DNA of 64,000 bases from Clostridiales bacterium (GCA_014799475.1 JAAVHX010000024.1:1-64000), one strand, 5' to 3'; positions 23,217 through 33,055 are shown, counted from the first letter of the stretch. Notes: a model not told the origin generated them from the letters alone. Program-made: numbers and translations.

Positions 23217-23285
23217 GGAAAGGCATCCTTTCAAAAGAGGGGATGTCGAATCCCCTCGCATTATGTCAACTTTAGACCGCCCCCT

Positions 23286-23314
23286 AGTATAGCGGAGTCC
23301 GAGGGAAAAAACAA
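23286..23314 (-). promoter_or_regulatory. Promoter of the LCP gene
   Basis: Minus-strand TTGTTT, 17-base spacer, TATACT; a GAGGGGAT/ATCCCCTC hairpin follows in the leader (23238-23258). Confidence 0.65.
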
Positions 23315-23362
23315 GGGGGAGGGCGTTAAGAAATGGTAAATAAATTGCGGGGCGCTTCCGGC

Positions 23363-23391
23363 TTGACTTTGGGCGGTATGCCCGCTATAAT
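23363..23391 (+). promoter_or_regulatory. Sigma-A promoter of the ABC transporter operon
   Basis: TTGACT, 17-base spacer, TATAAT. The 70-base leader has an AGGCGG/CCGCCT hairpin but no riboswitch that I recognise. Confidence 0.82.
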
Positions 23392-23462
23392 CTCCTAGGT
23401 ACCATGTTCAGCCATCGTAGGCGGAGAAAACCGCCTTGCCGTAAAAAGAAAGGAATGTTGAT

Positions 23463-24551
23463 ATGAAACGAATGAAATTATTGGCCCTGCCGCTGGCTTT
23501 GGCCCTGCTGCTGTCCACCCTTGCCGCCTGCAAGCCGGCATCGGAAACCCCCTCTGATGATCCCTCGACGGAGGTCTCTGAGGACCTGCCCTCTCAGGAG
23601 CCCTCCACCCAGCCCGATGAGACCCCCGGCCTTACCGGCGACCAGGAGCCCCCGATCCGTCTCGCGGTGCTGTCCGGCCCCACCGGTGTGGGCGCGGCCA
23701 AGCTGCTGGACAGCGTGGACAACGCCCCCGACAGCCTGCGCACCTTCTACTCCTGCACCATCGCCGCTGACAACAGCGAACTGGTGGCGGGCTTGACTAA
23801 CGGCGAGATCGACATCGCCACCGTGGCCTCCAACGTGGCGGTGAACCTCTACAACAAGACCGACGGCGGGGTGCAGATCATCGCCCTGGGTACCCTGGGG
23901 GTGCTGCACATCCTGGAGGGGAACGGCGGCACGTCCATCAACTCCATTGCCGACCTGGCGGGCAGGACCATCTACTGCGCCGGACAGGGCGCTAATCCGG
24001 AATATATCCTGCGCTATTTACTGCGGGAGAGCGGCCTGGAAATCGGCGAGGATGTGGAAGTGGTCTTTGCAGACGCCAGTGAAATCAGCGCCAAGCTGCT
24101 GTCCGGCGAAATCGAGTGCGCCATGCTGCCCGTCCCCGCCGCCACCGCCGCCATCATCAAGGGGGAGGGCAAGGTGCGCGCCGCCATCGACGTCACCGAG
24201 GCGTGGGACGCGCTGGAAACCGGCAGCCAGGTCATTATGACCGCCGTGGTGGTCCGCACCGACTTTGCAAAGACCTATCCCCAGAAGGTAAGCGACTTCC
24301 TGGCGGACTACGAAGCCTCCATCGACTTTGTAAACAACAACGTGGACGCGGCGGCGGAGCTGGTGGCGGGCTACGGCATTACCCCCAGCGCCGCCATCGC
24401 CAAGCAGGCCATCCCCCAGTGCCACCTGGCCTTTATCTCCGGCGCCGACATGATGAGTTCCATATCCAGCTACTTCATGGCGCTGTACACCGTTGACCCG
24501 GCCTCGGTGGGCGGTTCCCTGCCCGACGACGGCATCTATTATGTGCCATAA
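23463..24551 (+). CDS. ABC transporter solute-binding lipoprotein (sulfonate/nitrate type)
   Basis: 362 residues. Lipoprotein signal peptide with lipobox LAAC (C23), an acidic Ser/Pro/Glu linker to about residue 65, then an NMT1/SsuA-like periplasmic-binding fold (IDIATVASNVAVNLYN, GRTIYCAGQGANPEYILRYLL, EIECAMLPVPAATAAI). Family substrates are sulfonates, nitrate, taurine or thiamine precursors; the ligand cannot be told here. First gene of a three-gene transporter. Confidence 0.88.
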   Translation: MKRMKLLALPLALALLLSTLAACKPASETPSDDPSTEVSEDLPSQEPSTQPDETPGLTGDQEPPIRLAVLSGPTGVGAAKLLDSVDNAPDSLRTFYSCTIAADNSELVAGLTNGEIDIATVASNVAVNLYNKTDGGVQIIALGTLGVLHILEGNGGTSINSIADLAGRTIYCAGQGANPEYILRYLLRESGLEIGEDVEVVFADASEISAKLLSGEIECAMLPVPAATAAIIKGEGKVRAAIDVTEAWDALETGSQVIMTAVVVRTDFAKTYPQKVSDFLADYEASIDFVNNNVDAAAELVAGYGITPSAAIAKQAIPQCHLAFISGADMMSSISSYFMALYTVDPASVGGSLPDDGIYYVP

Positions 24552-25278
24552 AATCCTGCGAACCGTCATACCCCCGGTCTTTTGGCTGGGGGTATGGCAG
24601 CTTGCGGCGTGGTGCGTGGGCCGGGACCTGCTGCTCCCCGGCCCGGCGGCGGTGGCGGCGCGGCTGCTGGCCCTGGCTGGGACGGCTGACTTCTGGCTGT
24701 CCGTGGGGGCCACCCTATGGCGGGTGTTCCTGGGCCTCGCCTGGGGGACGGCGGCGGGGACGGCGCTGGCATTCCTCACCCATTTCTCCCCCTGGGCCGA
24801 CCGGATCGTCTCCCCGGCGGTGCGGGTGGTGCGGGCCACGCCGGTGGTGTCCTTCATCCTGCTGGTGTACCTGTGGGTGGCGCGGGCAGCCATCCCCTGG
24901 GTCATCGCGGGGCTGATGGTGCTGCCGGTGGTGTGGGGCGCGCTGTCCGCGGGGCTGGGGAGCCTGAACGGCAAGCTGCTGGAATTCGCCCGGGCGTACC
25001 GTTTCTCCCGCCTCAAGACCCTGCGGCTCATCTATCTGCCCGCCCTGCGGCCCCACATGGAGGCGGGGTTGCTCACCGCCTTTGGGCTGGCGTGGAAGTC
25101 CGGGGCGGCGGCGGAGGTCCTCTGTCCCCCGGCCAGGGCCATCGGCTCCCGCATCCAACAGGCCAAGCTGGGGCTGGAGACGGCCGACCTGTTTGCCTGG
25201 ACGCTGACCATCGTGGCGCTGTCCCTGGCGCTGGAGGGGCTGCTGCGCCGGGCGCTGGAGAGGGGGCGCGGGGCATGA
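24541..25278 (+). CDS. ABC transporter permease (SsuC/TauC type)
   Basis: 245 residues, five to six membrane helices, with the cytoplasmic coupling loop [22 protein letters not shown] that docks the ATPase. The ATG at 24541 overlaps the end of the binding-protein gene by 11 bases. Pairs with the adjacent ATPase. Confidence 0.9.
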   Translation: MCHKILRTVIPPVFWLGVWQLAAWCVGRDLLLPGPAAVAARLLALAGTADFWLSVGATLWRVFLGLAWGTAAGTALAFLTHFSPWADRIVSPAVRVVRATPVVSFILLVYLWVARAAIPWVIAGLMVLPVVWGALSAGLGSLNGKLLEFARAYRFSRLKTLRLIYLPALRPHMEAGLLTAFGLAWKSGAAAEVLCPPARAIGSRIQQAKLGLETADLFAWTLTIVALSLALEGLLRRALERGRGA

Positions 25279-25898
25279 TCAAATTGCGGGATCTGACGCT
25301 GCGCTATGGGGACAAGCTGGTGCTGGACCGGTTTTCCCTGGAGATACCGGACGGCCTCACCGCCCTGTGCGGCCCCTCCGGCTGCGGCAAGACCACCCTG
25401 CTTCGAGTGATGGCGGGGCTGACAAGGCCGGGGAGCGGCACAGTATCCGGCGTGGACCAGGCCCGGACGGCGTTTTTATTTCAGGAGGACCGCCTGCTGC
25501 CCTGGCGTACGGTGGAGCAGCAGATCACCGACGTGCTCCCCCGGAGCGGTCGGGGAGAGGCGGGGCGCTGGCTGGCCTTCGCGGAACTGGAAGGGGAGGG
25601 GGGCGCATACCCCGCCGCCCTGTCCGGCGGCATGGCTCGGCGGCTGGCCCTGGCCCGGTGCGCGGCGCTGGGCGGAGAGCTGCTCCTGCTGGACGAGCCC
25701 TTTGCCGGGGTGGATCCGGAGAGGACGGCCAGGATCATGGGCCGCCTGCGGGCGTTGAACATCCCGGCGGTGCTGGCCACCCACCAGCCCCAGGTGCTCT
25801 CGGCCTGCGACCGGGTGGTGAGCCTGGACGGCCCCCCGCTGAGGCGCGTATGGCCGGAGGCTGGGGCGCTGGAACGTGAAAAGGGAACGGAGAAATGA
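25275..25898 (+). CDS. ABC transporter ATP-binding protein (SsuB/TauB type)
   Basis: 207 residues. Walker [10 protein letters not shown] (33-41), Q-loop [13 protein letters not shown], signature [14 protein letters not shown], Walker B LLLLDEP and the H-loop ATHQP. The ATG overlaps the permease stop as ATGA. The LLPW after the Q-loop is typical of nitrate/sulfonate ATPases. Confidence 0.92.
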   Translation: MIKLRDLTLRYGDKLVLDRFSLEIPDGLTALCGPSGCGKTTLLRVMAGLTRPGSGTVSGVDQARTAFLFQEDRLLPWRTVEQQITDVLPRSGRGEAGRWLAFAELEGEGGAYPAALSGGMARRLALARCAALGGELLLLDEPFAGVDPERTARIMGRLRALNIPAVLATHQPQVLSACDRVVSLDGPPLRRVWPEAGALEREKGTEK

Positions 25899-25899
25899 T

Positions 25900-26646
25900 A
25901 TGCTGAACCAGTTTTCGAGGACGGAGCTTTTGCTTGGGAAGGACGGGATGGAGCGCCTGTACCGCGCCCGGGTGGCTGTGTTTGGGATTGGCGGCGTGGG
26001 AGGGTACACGGTGGAGGCGCTGGCCCGCAGCGGGGTCGGGGCGCTGGATTTGATCGACAATGACCGGGTGTGCCCGACCAACATCAACCGCCAGATATTG
26101 GCCACCCGGCGGACGGTGGGCCAGTTCAAGGTGGACGTGGCCCGGGAGCGCGTCCTGGACATCAACCCGGACGCGGAGGTGCGCACCTATAAGACCTTCT
26201 ACACGCCGCAGACGGCGGCACAGTTTGATTTCGCCCAATATGACTACATCGTGGACGCCATCGATACCATGGCCGGGAAGCTGGAGCTGGTGGAGCGGGC
26301 GCGGAAAGCGGGGGTACCCATCATCAGCTGCATGGGAGCCGGAAACAAGATGGATCCGTCGGCGTTCCAGGTGGCGGACATCTATGAGACCTCCGTGTGC
26401 CCGCTGGCCCGAATCATGCGGCGGGAGCTGAGGCGGCGGGGGATCGAACGGCTGAAGGTGGTGTACTCCAAGGAGCCGCCCATGACGCCCGTTGGCGATG
26501 TGGAAAGCCCCCCCGACGGGGCGCGGGAGGGCGTGCGGCACAGGCAGACACCCGGCAGCAACGCCTTTGTGCCGGCTGTGGCCGGCCTCATGATCGCCGG
26601 AGAGGTGATTCGGGACATAGCCGGAACAAGAGACAGCGGAGCGTGA
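25900..26646 (+). CDS. tcdA: tRNA threonylcarbamoyladenosine dehydratase
   Basis: 248 residues, ThiF/E1-like. ATP-binding GIGGVGG (29-35), DLIDNDRVCPTNINRQ, and the EPPMTPVGD segment are characteristic of TcdA/CsdL, which cyclises t6A37 to ct6A on ANN-decoding tRNAs. The start at 25900 (MLNQFSRTE) has GGAG 7 bases upstream. It begins 1 base after the ABC ATPase and is probably co-transcribed though unrelated in function. Its stop codon lies in a terminator loop. Confidence 0.93.
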   Translation: MLNQFSRTELLLGKDGMERLYRARVAVFGIGGVGGYTVEALARSGVGALDLIDNDRVCPTNINRQILATRRTVGQFKVDVARERVLDINPDAEVRTYKTFYTPQTAAQFDFAQYDYIVDAIDTMAGKLELVERARKAGVPIISCMGAGNKMDPSAFQVADIYETSVCPLARIMRRELRRRGIERLKVVYSKEPPMTPVGDVESPPDGAREGVRHRQTPGSNAFVPAVAGLMIAGEVIRDIAGTRDSGA

Positions 26647-26664
26647 TTGCGCTCCGCTGTTTTT
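26633..26664 (+). terminator. Terminator overlapping the tcdA end
   Basis: ACAGCGGAGCG pairs with CGCTCCGCTGT, followed by TTTT. The tcdA TGA is in the loop. Confidence 0.85.
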
Positions 26665-26808
26665 GATAATATGAGGCTGTCAGCGGCGGACTGCATAAAA
26701 ATGAGATAGGGATCAAAAATTTTGATGAAGCGCTCCGCTTCTAGGTAAAGGGTTTTATCTGACTAAATATTTTAATTTGGTCAAATGGATAGAAAGGAGG
26801 GGAGTAAA

Positions 26809-26910
26809 ATGCGGAAAGACTTTAAGTTTGACACACGGGCGGATTATCGCATAGGTTCCGTGGGGCCGTATAGCCTTTATAAGTGGCCTTTTTGCAGGCC
26901 CGGGAAATAA
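26809..26910 (+). CDS. Putative 33-residue small protein
   Basis: ATG to TAA, 33 codons, basic and aromatic: starts MRKDFKFDTR, ends YKWPFCRPGK with one cysteine. A near-ideal AAGGAGGGGAGT site precedes the ATG and a hairpin terminator follows 3 bases after the stop. The upstream 26665-26800 is AT-rich compared with its neighbours and has no clear -35/-10 pair. No homologue recognised; a signalling or antimicrobial-type peptide is possible but unproven. Confidence 0.5.
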   Translation: MRKDFKFDTRADYRIGSVGPYSLYKWPFCRPGK

Positions 26911-26912
26911 AT

Positions 26913-26947
26913 CAGCCGCGCGGCAGCGTTTCGCCTCCGCGCGGCTG
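26913..26947. terminator. Bidirectional terminator between micro-ORF and pmbA
   Basis: CAGCCGCGCGG pairs with CCGCGCGGCTG; minus side continues ATTTATTT. It ends both convergent units. Confidence 0.75.
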
Positions 26948-26986
26948 TGTGTTCATTTGGAGTTGGCAGGGACGGGGCCCACTCGG

Positions 26987-28339
26987 TTATTTTCCCGCGA
27001 TGGACAGGCCCTCCACCAGCACGCTGGGGCTGACGAAGGCGGTGGGGGAGGGGAAGGTGGGCGGCTGGGGGTCGTCGGCCACGGCGGTGATGCCCCGCAG
27101 CAGGCTGAAGAAGTTGCCGGCCACGGTGAAGGAGCGCACCGGAGCGCCCTTCTTGCCGTTCTCGATCAGGAAGCCGGCGCTTTGCAGCGAGAAGTCGCCG
27201 CTGATGGTGTTGGCCCCCGCGTGCAGGCCGCCCAAAAAGTCGATGAGCACGCCGTTGCCGGCCTTCTCCAGCAGCTGCTCCGGGGTCAGCCCGCCGCTGG
27301 CCAGGTACATGGTGAAGGGCTGGATCTCCACCTGGGCGTCATAGCTCTCCTTAGAGGCGTTGCCCGTGGTGGCCTTACCCGCTGCCGCGGCGGTGCGCAG
27401 ATTGTACAGCAGGGTGTTCAGCGTCCCATTTTCGATGACGTTTTTCCGGCGGGTGGGGCTGCCCTCGGCGTCAAAGGGCATGGGCATGGCGCTCTTCTCG
27501 TAGAAGGGGTCGTCCACCAGGGTGACGGCGGGGGAGGCGATGACCGTGCCCTCCTTGTCCTTCAGCAGGGAGAGGCCCTTCTGCGCGTTCTCCGCGGAAA
27601 AGACCTTGGCGTAGGTGCCCAGCAGCTGGGACATGGCCTTGGGGGAAAAGACCACCGGCACGGTCCCGGTGGGGGCCACTCCCGCGCCCAGAGAGGCCCG
27701 GGCCCCGTCGGCGGCCTTGCGGGCGGAGCCGTCCAGGTCCAGCTTGTCCAGCTCGCCCAGGCAGGACTTGTAGTCGTTGGCCTTTTCGCCGTCCTCCATG
27801 CCGTCGCTGACCACGGCGCTTAGGAAAGCGCCGGCGGCGGTGTTCTCGTATTGCAGATCCAGCCCGAGGGAGTTGTAAATGGCGATGCGGGTGTGCCCGG
27901 CAAAGACCTCTGTCTCACTGCCGTCCACCACGCCGGGCTGGGCGTACAGGGCGTCCTGGCCGGCCAGGGCGGTTTTGCGCAGGGCGTCGGCGGCCGGCAG
28001 GGGGGCGTCATTGGCGGCCACAGACTGGTAGCTCTGCCCGCCGCTCACCAAAAATTCCGGCTGGCTGGTTTCCAGCACAGCGGCGTTGTGGCTGGCGCGG
28101 CGGACTAAAGCGCGGGCGCTCTCCTCGCTCAAAAGCTGGGTGGAGGCATAGCCCATTCTGCCGTCCACCAGGCAGCGCAGGCAGACCCCGCCCTCGCTGG
28201 CGTCGGAAAACTCCTTGATCTCATGGCGGAAAGCGGACACAGAGGCGCGCTCCTCCAGCTCGTAGTACAGCTCATACGCTTCGATATGCAGCGCGGCGGT
28301 CTCGTCGGCCACGAACTGCCGGAATGTCTGAAAATCCAT
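26987..28339 (-). CDS. pmbA: TldE/PmbA-family metalloprotease subunit
   Basis: 450 residues, the TldE/PmbA subunit, which lacks the HExxxH metal motif found in TldD. It shows VRRASHNAAVLE, SFTVAGNFF and a Gly-rich C-terminal core (SGDFSLQSAGFLIENGK). In E. coli TldD-TldE degrades the antitoxin CcdA and trims microcin B17 and other modified peptides. AAAGGAGGG precedes the ATG. It follows tldD by 16 bases. Confidence 0.9.
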   Translation of the reverse strand: MDFQTFRQFVADETAALHIEAYELYYELEERASVSAFRHEIKEFSDASEGGVCLRCLVDGRMGYASTQLLSEESARALVRRASHNAAVLETSQPEFLVSGGQSYQSVAANDAPLPAADALRKTALAGQDALYAQPGVVDGSETEVFAGHTRIAIYNSLGLDLQYENTAAGAFLSAVVSDGMEDGEKANDYKSCLGELDKLDLDGSARKAADGARASLGAGVAPTGTVPVVFSPKAMSQLLGTYAKVFSAENAQKGLSLLKDKEGTVIASPAVTLVDDPFYEKSAMPMPFDAEGSPTRRKNVIENGTLNTLLYNLRTAAAAGKATTGNASKESYDAQVEIQPFTMYLASGGLTPEQLLEKAGNGVLIDFLGGLHAGANTISGDFSLQSAGFLIENGKKGAPVRSFTVAGNFFSLLRGITAVADDPQPPTFPSPTAFVSPSVLVEGLSIAGK

Positions 28340-28355
28340 GATCGTAAGCCCTCCT

Positions 28356-29735
28356 TTATCTGCCGCCCACGGTGATGGACGATACGCGGATCAGCGGCTG
28401 CCCCACGTTGGTGGGGATGGAGCCGCTGGACGAGCCGCACATCCCCTGGCCGCAGGCCAGGTCGCTGCCCACCATGTCGATCTTCTGAATGACCTCAGAG
28501 CCCTTGCCCACCAGGCTGGCCCCTCGCACCGGCTCGCACACCTTGCCGTTGCGGATGAGATAGCCCTCGTTGACGGCGAAGTTGAACTCGCCGGTGACCG
28601 GGTTGACCGAGCCGCCGCCCATCTCCTTGGCGTACAGCCCGTACTCGATGGAGGAGATGATGTCCTCATTTTTGTCGCTGCCGGGGGCGATGAAGGTGTT
28701 GGTCATGCGGGAGGTGGGCACGTAGCTGAAGCTCTGCCGGCGGGCGTTGCCGGTGGGAGCCATGCCCATGCGGCGGCCGTTGAATTTGTCGATCATGTAG
28801 GATTTCAGCACGCCGTTTTCAATCAGCACATTGCGCTGGGCGGGGGTGCCCTCGTCGTCGATGTTGATGGAGCCCCAGTCGTTGGGGATGGTGCCGTCGT
28901 CGATGGCGGTCACCTTTTCATGGGCGATCTTCTGGCCCAGCTTGCCGCAGAACTGGCTGTTGCCATAGGCCACGCCGGTGGCCTCCAGGGAGTGGCCGCA
29001 GGCCTCGTGGAAGATGACGCCGCCGAAGCCGTTGCCGATGGCCACCGGCATCACCCCGGCGGGGCAATAGCCGGCCCCGGCCATGGTGACGGCCTGCCGG
29101 GCGGCGTGGAGCCCCACTTCCCGGGGATTCACCGTCTCGAACAGCTCCATGCCCCGGCGGGCGCCGGGACGGCAGCCGCCGGTCTGGGTCTCGCCGTTGA
29201 CCTCGGCCACGGCGTTGACCATCATCCGGGTGCGGATCTGGCGGTCCTGCGTCCACAGCCCCTCGCTGGTGGCCACCAGGGTGCGGTGATCCACGTCCAG
29301 CAGGGCGCCTGTCACCTGCACGATGGCCTTGTCATAGCCGCTGGCGGCGGCGCACGCCTCCTTCAGCAGGGCCGCCTTGTCCGCGTTGGACACGCTGGTG
29401 GGGGCGATGAGGATGGGGTGGATGTCCCCGGGCAGGCGCTCCCGCAGGGTGATGGACACCTCAGCCTTGCCCTCGGCCAGGGCCTCGGCGGCCCGCTGGG
29501 CGCAGCGCAGCAGACCGGCCTCGGTGGTGTCCACCGTGGTGGCCATCACGCTGCGCAGACCCAAAAACACCCGCACGGCGGCGCCGGCGATCTGGGCGTC
29601 ATGCACCGAATCCACCTTGCCGCCCACCAGGTTGACGGTGTGGTTCAGGGTGTTTTCAGCGAAGATCTCGGCGTAATCCGCGCCGGTGGAGGCGGCCTTT
29701 TGCAGCACGCGCTCACAAACTTCTTTTGAAATCAT
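28356..29735 (-). CDS. tldD: TldD-family metalloprotease, catalytic subunit
   Basis: 459 residues with the zinc motif HEACGH (about 243-248) in GGVIFHEACGHSLEA, and the C-terminal CGSSSGSIPT segment. It forms the active TldD-TldE heterodimer with the next gene. The ATG at 29735 has AGGAG 9 bases upstream; a TTG two codons earlier sits too close to that site. It follows pyrE by 57 bases without a clear terminator, so the pyr genes and tldDE may share a transcript. Confidence 0.93.
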   Translation of the reverse strand: MISKEVCERVLQKAASTGADYAEIFAENTLNHTVNLVGGKVDSVHDAQIAGAAVRVFLGLRSVMATTVDTTEAGLLRCAQRAAEALAEGKAEVSITLRERLPGDIHPILIAPTSVSNADKAALLKEACAAASGYDKAIVQVTGALLDVDHRTLVATSEGLWTQDRQIRTRMMVNAVAEVNGETQTGGCRPGARRGMELFETVNPREVGLHAARQAVTMAGAGYCPAGVMPVAIGNGFGGVIFHEACGHSLEATGVAYGNSQFCGKLGQKIAHEKVTAIDDGTIPNDWGSINIDDEGTPAQRNVLIENGVLKSYMIDKFNGRRMGMAPTGNARRQSFSYVPTSRMTNTFIAPGSDKNEDIISSIEYGLYAKEMGGGSVNPVTGEFNFAVNEGYLIRNGKVCEPVRGASLVGKGSEVIQKIDMVGSDLACGQGMCGSSSGSIPTNVGQPLIRVSSITVGGR

Positions 29736-29792
29736 TGGCAACTCTCCTACTCTTTGATTTGCTCTGTTGATCCGCTTTGATCAAGGGAGGGC

Positions 29793-30455
29793 TCACGCTT
29801 TGATCCAGCTCTCGTCCGAGGGATCGTTCCGGAAGGCGAGGAGGCGGGCGATGTCCTGGGGGGCGATATAGCCCCCGTCCGCCGCCGCCTGGGCGATGGT
29901 GTCGAAATCGGTGAGGCTCACATTGCGCACGTTGGCCGCGGCCAGCCGGTCAAGCCCCTTTTTCATCCCGTAGGTGAAGATGCTGGCGATGCCCAGCACC
30001 TCCGCCCCCGCCTCCCGGAGGGCCTCCACCACCTCGATGACGCTGCCGCCGGTGGAGATCAGATCCTCGATGACCACCACCTTCTGGCCCGGCTCCAGTT
30101 TGCCCTCGATCTGGTTCTGGCGGCCGTGATCCTTCTGGCCGGAGCGGACGTAGCCCATGGGCAGCCCCATGAGATGGCCCGTGATGGCGGCGTGGGCGAT
30201 GCCGGCGGTGGAGGTGCCCATCAGGACCTCCGCTTCGGGGTACTCCCGGCGGACGGTCTCCATGAGGGCGTGCTCCACATCATTGCGCACCTTCGGCGCG
30301 GTGAGGGTCAGCCGGTTGTCGCAGTACACCGGGCTTTTGATGCCGCTGGCCCAGGTAAAGGGCTCGTCCGGGCGGAAGAAAACCGCGTGGATCTCCAGCA
30401 GGTCCTGGGCAATTTGTTTGGAAATAGCGTCTGGAGTGGTCATACTGTTACCCAT
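29793..30455 (-). CDS. pyrE: Orotate phosphoribosyltransferase
   Basis: 220 residues. PRPP-binding [13 protein letters not shown] motif, [15 protein letters not shown] catalytic loop and [16 protein letters not shown] substrate segment. It makes orotidine 5'-phosphate in pyrimidine synthesis. The ATG at 30455 has AGGAGG 8 bases upstream and lies inside the pyrD end. pyrF is not in the window. Confidence 0.95.
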   Translation of the reverse strand: MGNSMTTPDAISKQIAQDLLEIHAVFFRPDEPFTWASGIKSPVYCDNRLTLTAPKVRNDVEHALMETVRREYPEAEVLMGTSTAGIAHAAITGHLMGLPMGYVRSGQKDHGRQNQIEGKLEPGQKVVVIEDLISTGGSVIEVVEALREAGAEVLGIASIFTYGMKKGLDRLAAANVRNVSLTDFDTIAQAAADGGYIAPQDIARLLAFRNDPSDESWIKA

Positions 30456-31365
30456 GGTGGGCACCTCCTATGATTTCGTTCAAATCCTGTATTCCGTATT
30501 GTTCCATGGCCTGGGGCAGGGCGGCGATGATGTCCCGGCAGGCGAAGGGGTTTACCAGGTTGGCCGCGCCCACCTGTACCGCCGTGGCCCCCGCCAGCAT
30601 CAGCTCGATCACATCCTCCGCCGAGGACACCCCGCCCATGCCGATGATGGGGATGCCCACCGCGTCGTAAACCTGGTACACCATCCGCACCGCCACCGGG
30701 AAAATGGCCGGGCCGGACAGTCCGCCTGTGGTATTTGCCAGCACGGGCCGCCGGGTGTTCAGGTCAAGGCGCATGGCCAGCAGGGTGTTGATGAGGCTGA
30801 TGCCGTCCGCCCCCGCGTCCTCGCAGGCCCGGGCGATGGCGGCGATGTCCGTCACGTTGGGGCTCAGCTTCATATACACCGGCTTGGTGGTGGCCGATTT
30901 CACCGCCCGGGTCACCTCCGCCGCCATTTCCGGGCTGGTGCCGAAGCTCATGCCGCCGCCGTGGACGTTGGGGCAGGAGATGTTGACTTCCAGCCAGCCG
31001 ATCTGCTCCTCCTTGTCCAGCAGGGCGCAGGTGCGCACATAGTCGTCCACGGAAAAACCGCCCACATTGGCCATGATGGGCTTGTGAAAAACGGAGCGCA
31101 GCCGGGGCAGCTCCTGGGCGATCACCCGCTCCACCCCGGGGTTTTGCAGCCCCACGGCGTTGAGCATCCCGGCGGGGGCGTCCGCGACGCGGGGGGTGGG
31201 GTTGCCGAACCTGGGCTCCACGGTGGTCCCCTTGAAGGAAAGCGTGCCCAGGCAGTTGATGTCGTACAGCTCGGCGAACTCATAGCCGTAGCCAAAGGTC
31301 CCGCTGGAGGGGATGACCGGGTTGTCCAGCCGGATGCCGGACAGCTCCACCTGGGTGCTTACCAT
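30448..31365 (-). CDS. pyrD: Dihydroorotate dehydrogenase B, catalytic subunit
   Basis: 305 residues, class 1B. The catalytic cysteine is C131 in [12 protein letters not shown]-binding [21 protein letters not shown] and [11 protein letters not shown] follow. It needs PyrK for NAD-linked activity. ATG at 31365 with AAGGAGGAAC upstream, overlapping the pyrK end by 7 bases; the pyrE start overlaps its own end by 8 bases. Confidence 0.96.
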   Translation of the reverse strand: MVSTQVELSGIRLDNPVIPSSGTFGYGYEFAELYDINCLGTLSFKGTTVEPRFGNPTPRVADAPAGMLNAVGLQNPGVERVIAQELPRLRSVFHKPIMANVGGFSVDDYVRTCALLDKEEQIGWLEVNISCPNVHGGGMSFGTSPEMAAEVTRAVKSATTKPVYMKLSPNVTDIAAIARACEDAGADGISLINTLLAMRLDLNTRRPVLANTTGGLSGPAIFPVAVRMVYQVYDAVGIPIIGMGGVSSAEDVIELMLAGATAVQVGAANLVNPFACRDIIAALPQAMEQYGIQDLNEIIGGAHHG

Positions 31366-32087
31366 AGGAGTTCCTCCTTCGCAAATACCGGGCCGTCCCG
31401 GCAGATCCGCTTGCTTCCCGCCTTTGTCTCGCAGCTGCACCCCATGCAGGCGCCGAAGCCGCAGCCCATCCGCTCCTCCAGGCTCACAAAGCCGGGGGTG
31501 GGGGCGGCGGCGCACACCGCCTTCATCATGGGCAGGGGGCCGCAGGCGCAGAACACGTCATACCGCTCCGGCAAGGCGTCGGTGACGAAGCCCTTCACCC
31601 CGGCGCTCCCATCCACGGTGGTGATCACGGTGTCCACGCCCAGGGTGCGGAACTCTTCCTCATAGAAGATGTCGTCTTTGCTGTTGAAGCCCAGCACCGC
31701 TGTCGGTTTTCTGCCCTCGGCCAGCAGGGCCTTGGCGAGACCGTAGAGGGGCGCGACCCCAAGGCCGCCCCCCACAAGCAGGGGGCGCTGCCCGCAGCAG
31801 GACAGGTCGAAGCCGTTGCCCAGGCCGCATAGAAGGTCCAGTGTTTGGCCTTCCCGCAGTTCGGCCAGAGCCGCCGTCCCTTTGCCCACGACCTTGAACA
31901 CAAGGGTCAGGCTGTCCTCATCCCAGTGGCAGACCGAGATGGGCCGCCGCAGAAAACAGCCGTCCAGTTGGATGTTGACAAACTGCCCCGGCGCGGTGAT
32001 AGGCCCGGTGTCCCCCGAGAGCCGCAGCTCCCAGACGCCGCGGGCCAGCGCCCTGCGCCGACGGAGCGTATAAAGTCCCTGTTTCAC
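31359..32087 (-). CDS. pyrK: Dihydroorotate dehydrogenase B, electron-transfer subunit
   Basis: 242 residues. FAD/NAD ferredoxin-reductase fold ([43 protein letters not shown]) with a C-terminal [2Fe-2S] cluster loop [14 protein letters not shown] plus a last Cys in RICRDG. A GTG start at 32087 is preferred because AGGGGGCGG lies about 7 bases upstream; a TTG 15 codons earlier has none. First gene of pyrK-pyrD-pyrE. Confidence 0.92.
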   Translation of the reverse strand: MKQGLYTLRRRRALARGVWELRLSGDTGPITAPGQFVNIQLDGCFLRRPISVCHWDEDSLTLVFKVVGKGTAALAELREGQTLDLLCGLGNGFDLSCCGQRPLLVGGGLGVAPLYGLAKALLAEGRKPTAVLGFNSKDDIFYEEEFRTLGVDTVITTVDGSAGVKGFVTDALPERYDVFCACGPLPMMKAVCAAAPTPGFVSLEERMGCGFGACMGCSCETKAGSKRICRDGPVFAKEELLW

Positions 32088-32141
32088 AGATAAGCCGCCC
32101 CCTATTGTTGCCGTATTTTGGGAAATTCCCAAGTTTCCGCT

Positions 32142-32170
32142 ACTATATCATAGCCTATCCCATTTGTAAA
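32142..32170 (-). promoter_or_regulatory. Sigma-A promoter of the pyr operon
   Basis: Minus-strand TTTACA, 17-base spacer, TATAGT. A 15-base palindrome TTGGGAAATTCCCAA (32118-32132) lies in the short leader. No PyrR attenuator is visible. Confidence 0.78.
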
Positions 32171-32365
32171 CCCCAAATTTCACCTGTTTCTGTTCGGCAT
32201 CTTTGGTCTGCCGCGCCTTCCGGCCGTCAGCGCCGTTTTGGTCGGCCGGAATCAATGCGTAACAGAATGTTTACAGAAATTTCAGTTTGAGTTTAAGCTC
32301 ATTTCGGGCGCTTCGTGTAGACTAACCACAGCTTTTTTAGCAAATAGGATAGAAAGGAGAACATT

Positions 32366-33037
32366 ATGGATTACCGGCATGAGTGGAAGCACGAGATCAG
32401 CCGGGCCGATCTGCTGGTCCTCCGCCAGCGGCTGCGGGCGGTGGCGAGCCCGGATCCCCATGCGGTTGACGGCAAATATAAGATACGCAGCTTGTATTTC
32501 GACAACGCCGCCGACAAAGCCCTGCGGGAGAAGCTGGACGGCGTCAGCCGCAGGGAAAAATTCCGTATCCGCTATTATAACAGCGATACCTCCGTCATCC
32601 GCCTGGAAAAAAAGAGCAAGCTGGGCGGGCTAGGGAACAAGCGAAGCGCCGGCCTCACCGCGGCCCAGGCCCAGGCCATCGCGGACGGCCGCCTGGACTG
32701 GATGCCGGGCAGGGAAGAGGAGCTGATCCGTGAGCTGTACGTTAAAATGCGCACCCAGGGCCTGCGGCCCAAGATGATCGTGGACTACATACGGGAACCC
32801 TTTGTCTTTGCCCCCGGCAACGTCCGGGTCACCCTGGATCATGACATCCGGGCGGGCCTGCGCTGCTCGGATTTCCTCGACCCGGCCTGCCTCACCATCC
32901 CCGCCGGGGACGCCCCTATCATCCTGGAGGTGAAGTGGGATCATTTTCTGCCCGATGTGATCCGGGATGCCGTCCAGCTTCCGGGGCGGCGGGTTACCGC
33001 CTTTTCAAAATACGCGCAATGCCGGATCTACGGCTGA
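32366..33037 (+). CDS. VTC-domain polyphosphate polymerase
   Basis: 223 residues, single VTC domain of the tunnel-fold (CYTH-like) group: RHEWKHEIS, KYKIRSLYFDN, KFRIRYYNSD, RLEKKSK, PKMIVDYIREPF, VTLDHDIRAG and ILEVKWD provide the Lys/Arg-rich and acidic tunnel residues. Eukaryotic VTC4 and bacterial relatives make polyphosphate from ATP. AAAGGAG precedes the ATG. It is followed by DUF4956 and a beta-helix protein, a recurring trio in gut Firmicutes. The 195 bases upstream hold no gene; a weak TTTACA-17-TTAAGC may be the promoter. Confidence 0.88.
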   Translation: MDYRHEWKHEISRADLLVLRQRLRAVASPDPHAVDGKYKIRSLYFDNAADKALREKLDGVSRREKFRIRYYNSDTSVIRLEKKSKLGGLGNKRSAGLTAAQAQAIADGRLDWMPGREEELIRELYVKMRTQGLRPKMIVDYIREPFVFAPGNVRVTLDHDIRAGLRCSDFLDPACLTIPAGDAPIILEVKWDHFLPDVIRDAVQLPGRRVTAFSKYAQCRIYG

Positions 33038-33055
33038 GCAAAGGAGAAAACGATT

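Noticed and set aside
23392..23462. Possible riboswitch before the sulfonate/nitrate-type ABC operon
   Set aside because: Only one short hairpin is present; no core of a known riboswitch class is visible.
32085..32170. PyrR-type attenuator before pyrK
   Set aside because: Leader is too short and has only a 15-base palindrome; no terminator/antiterminator pair.
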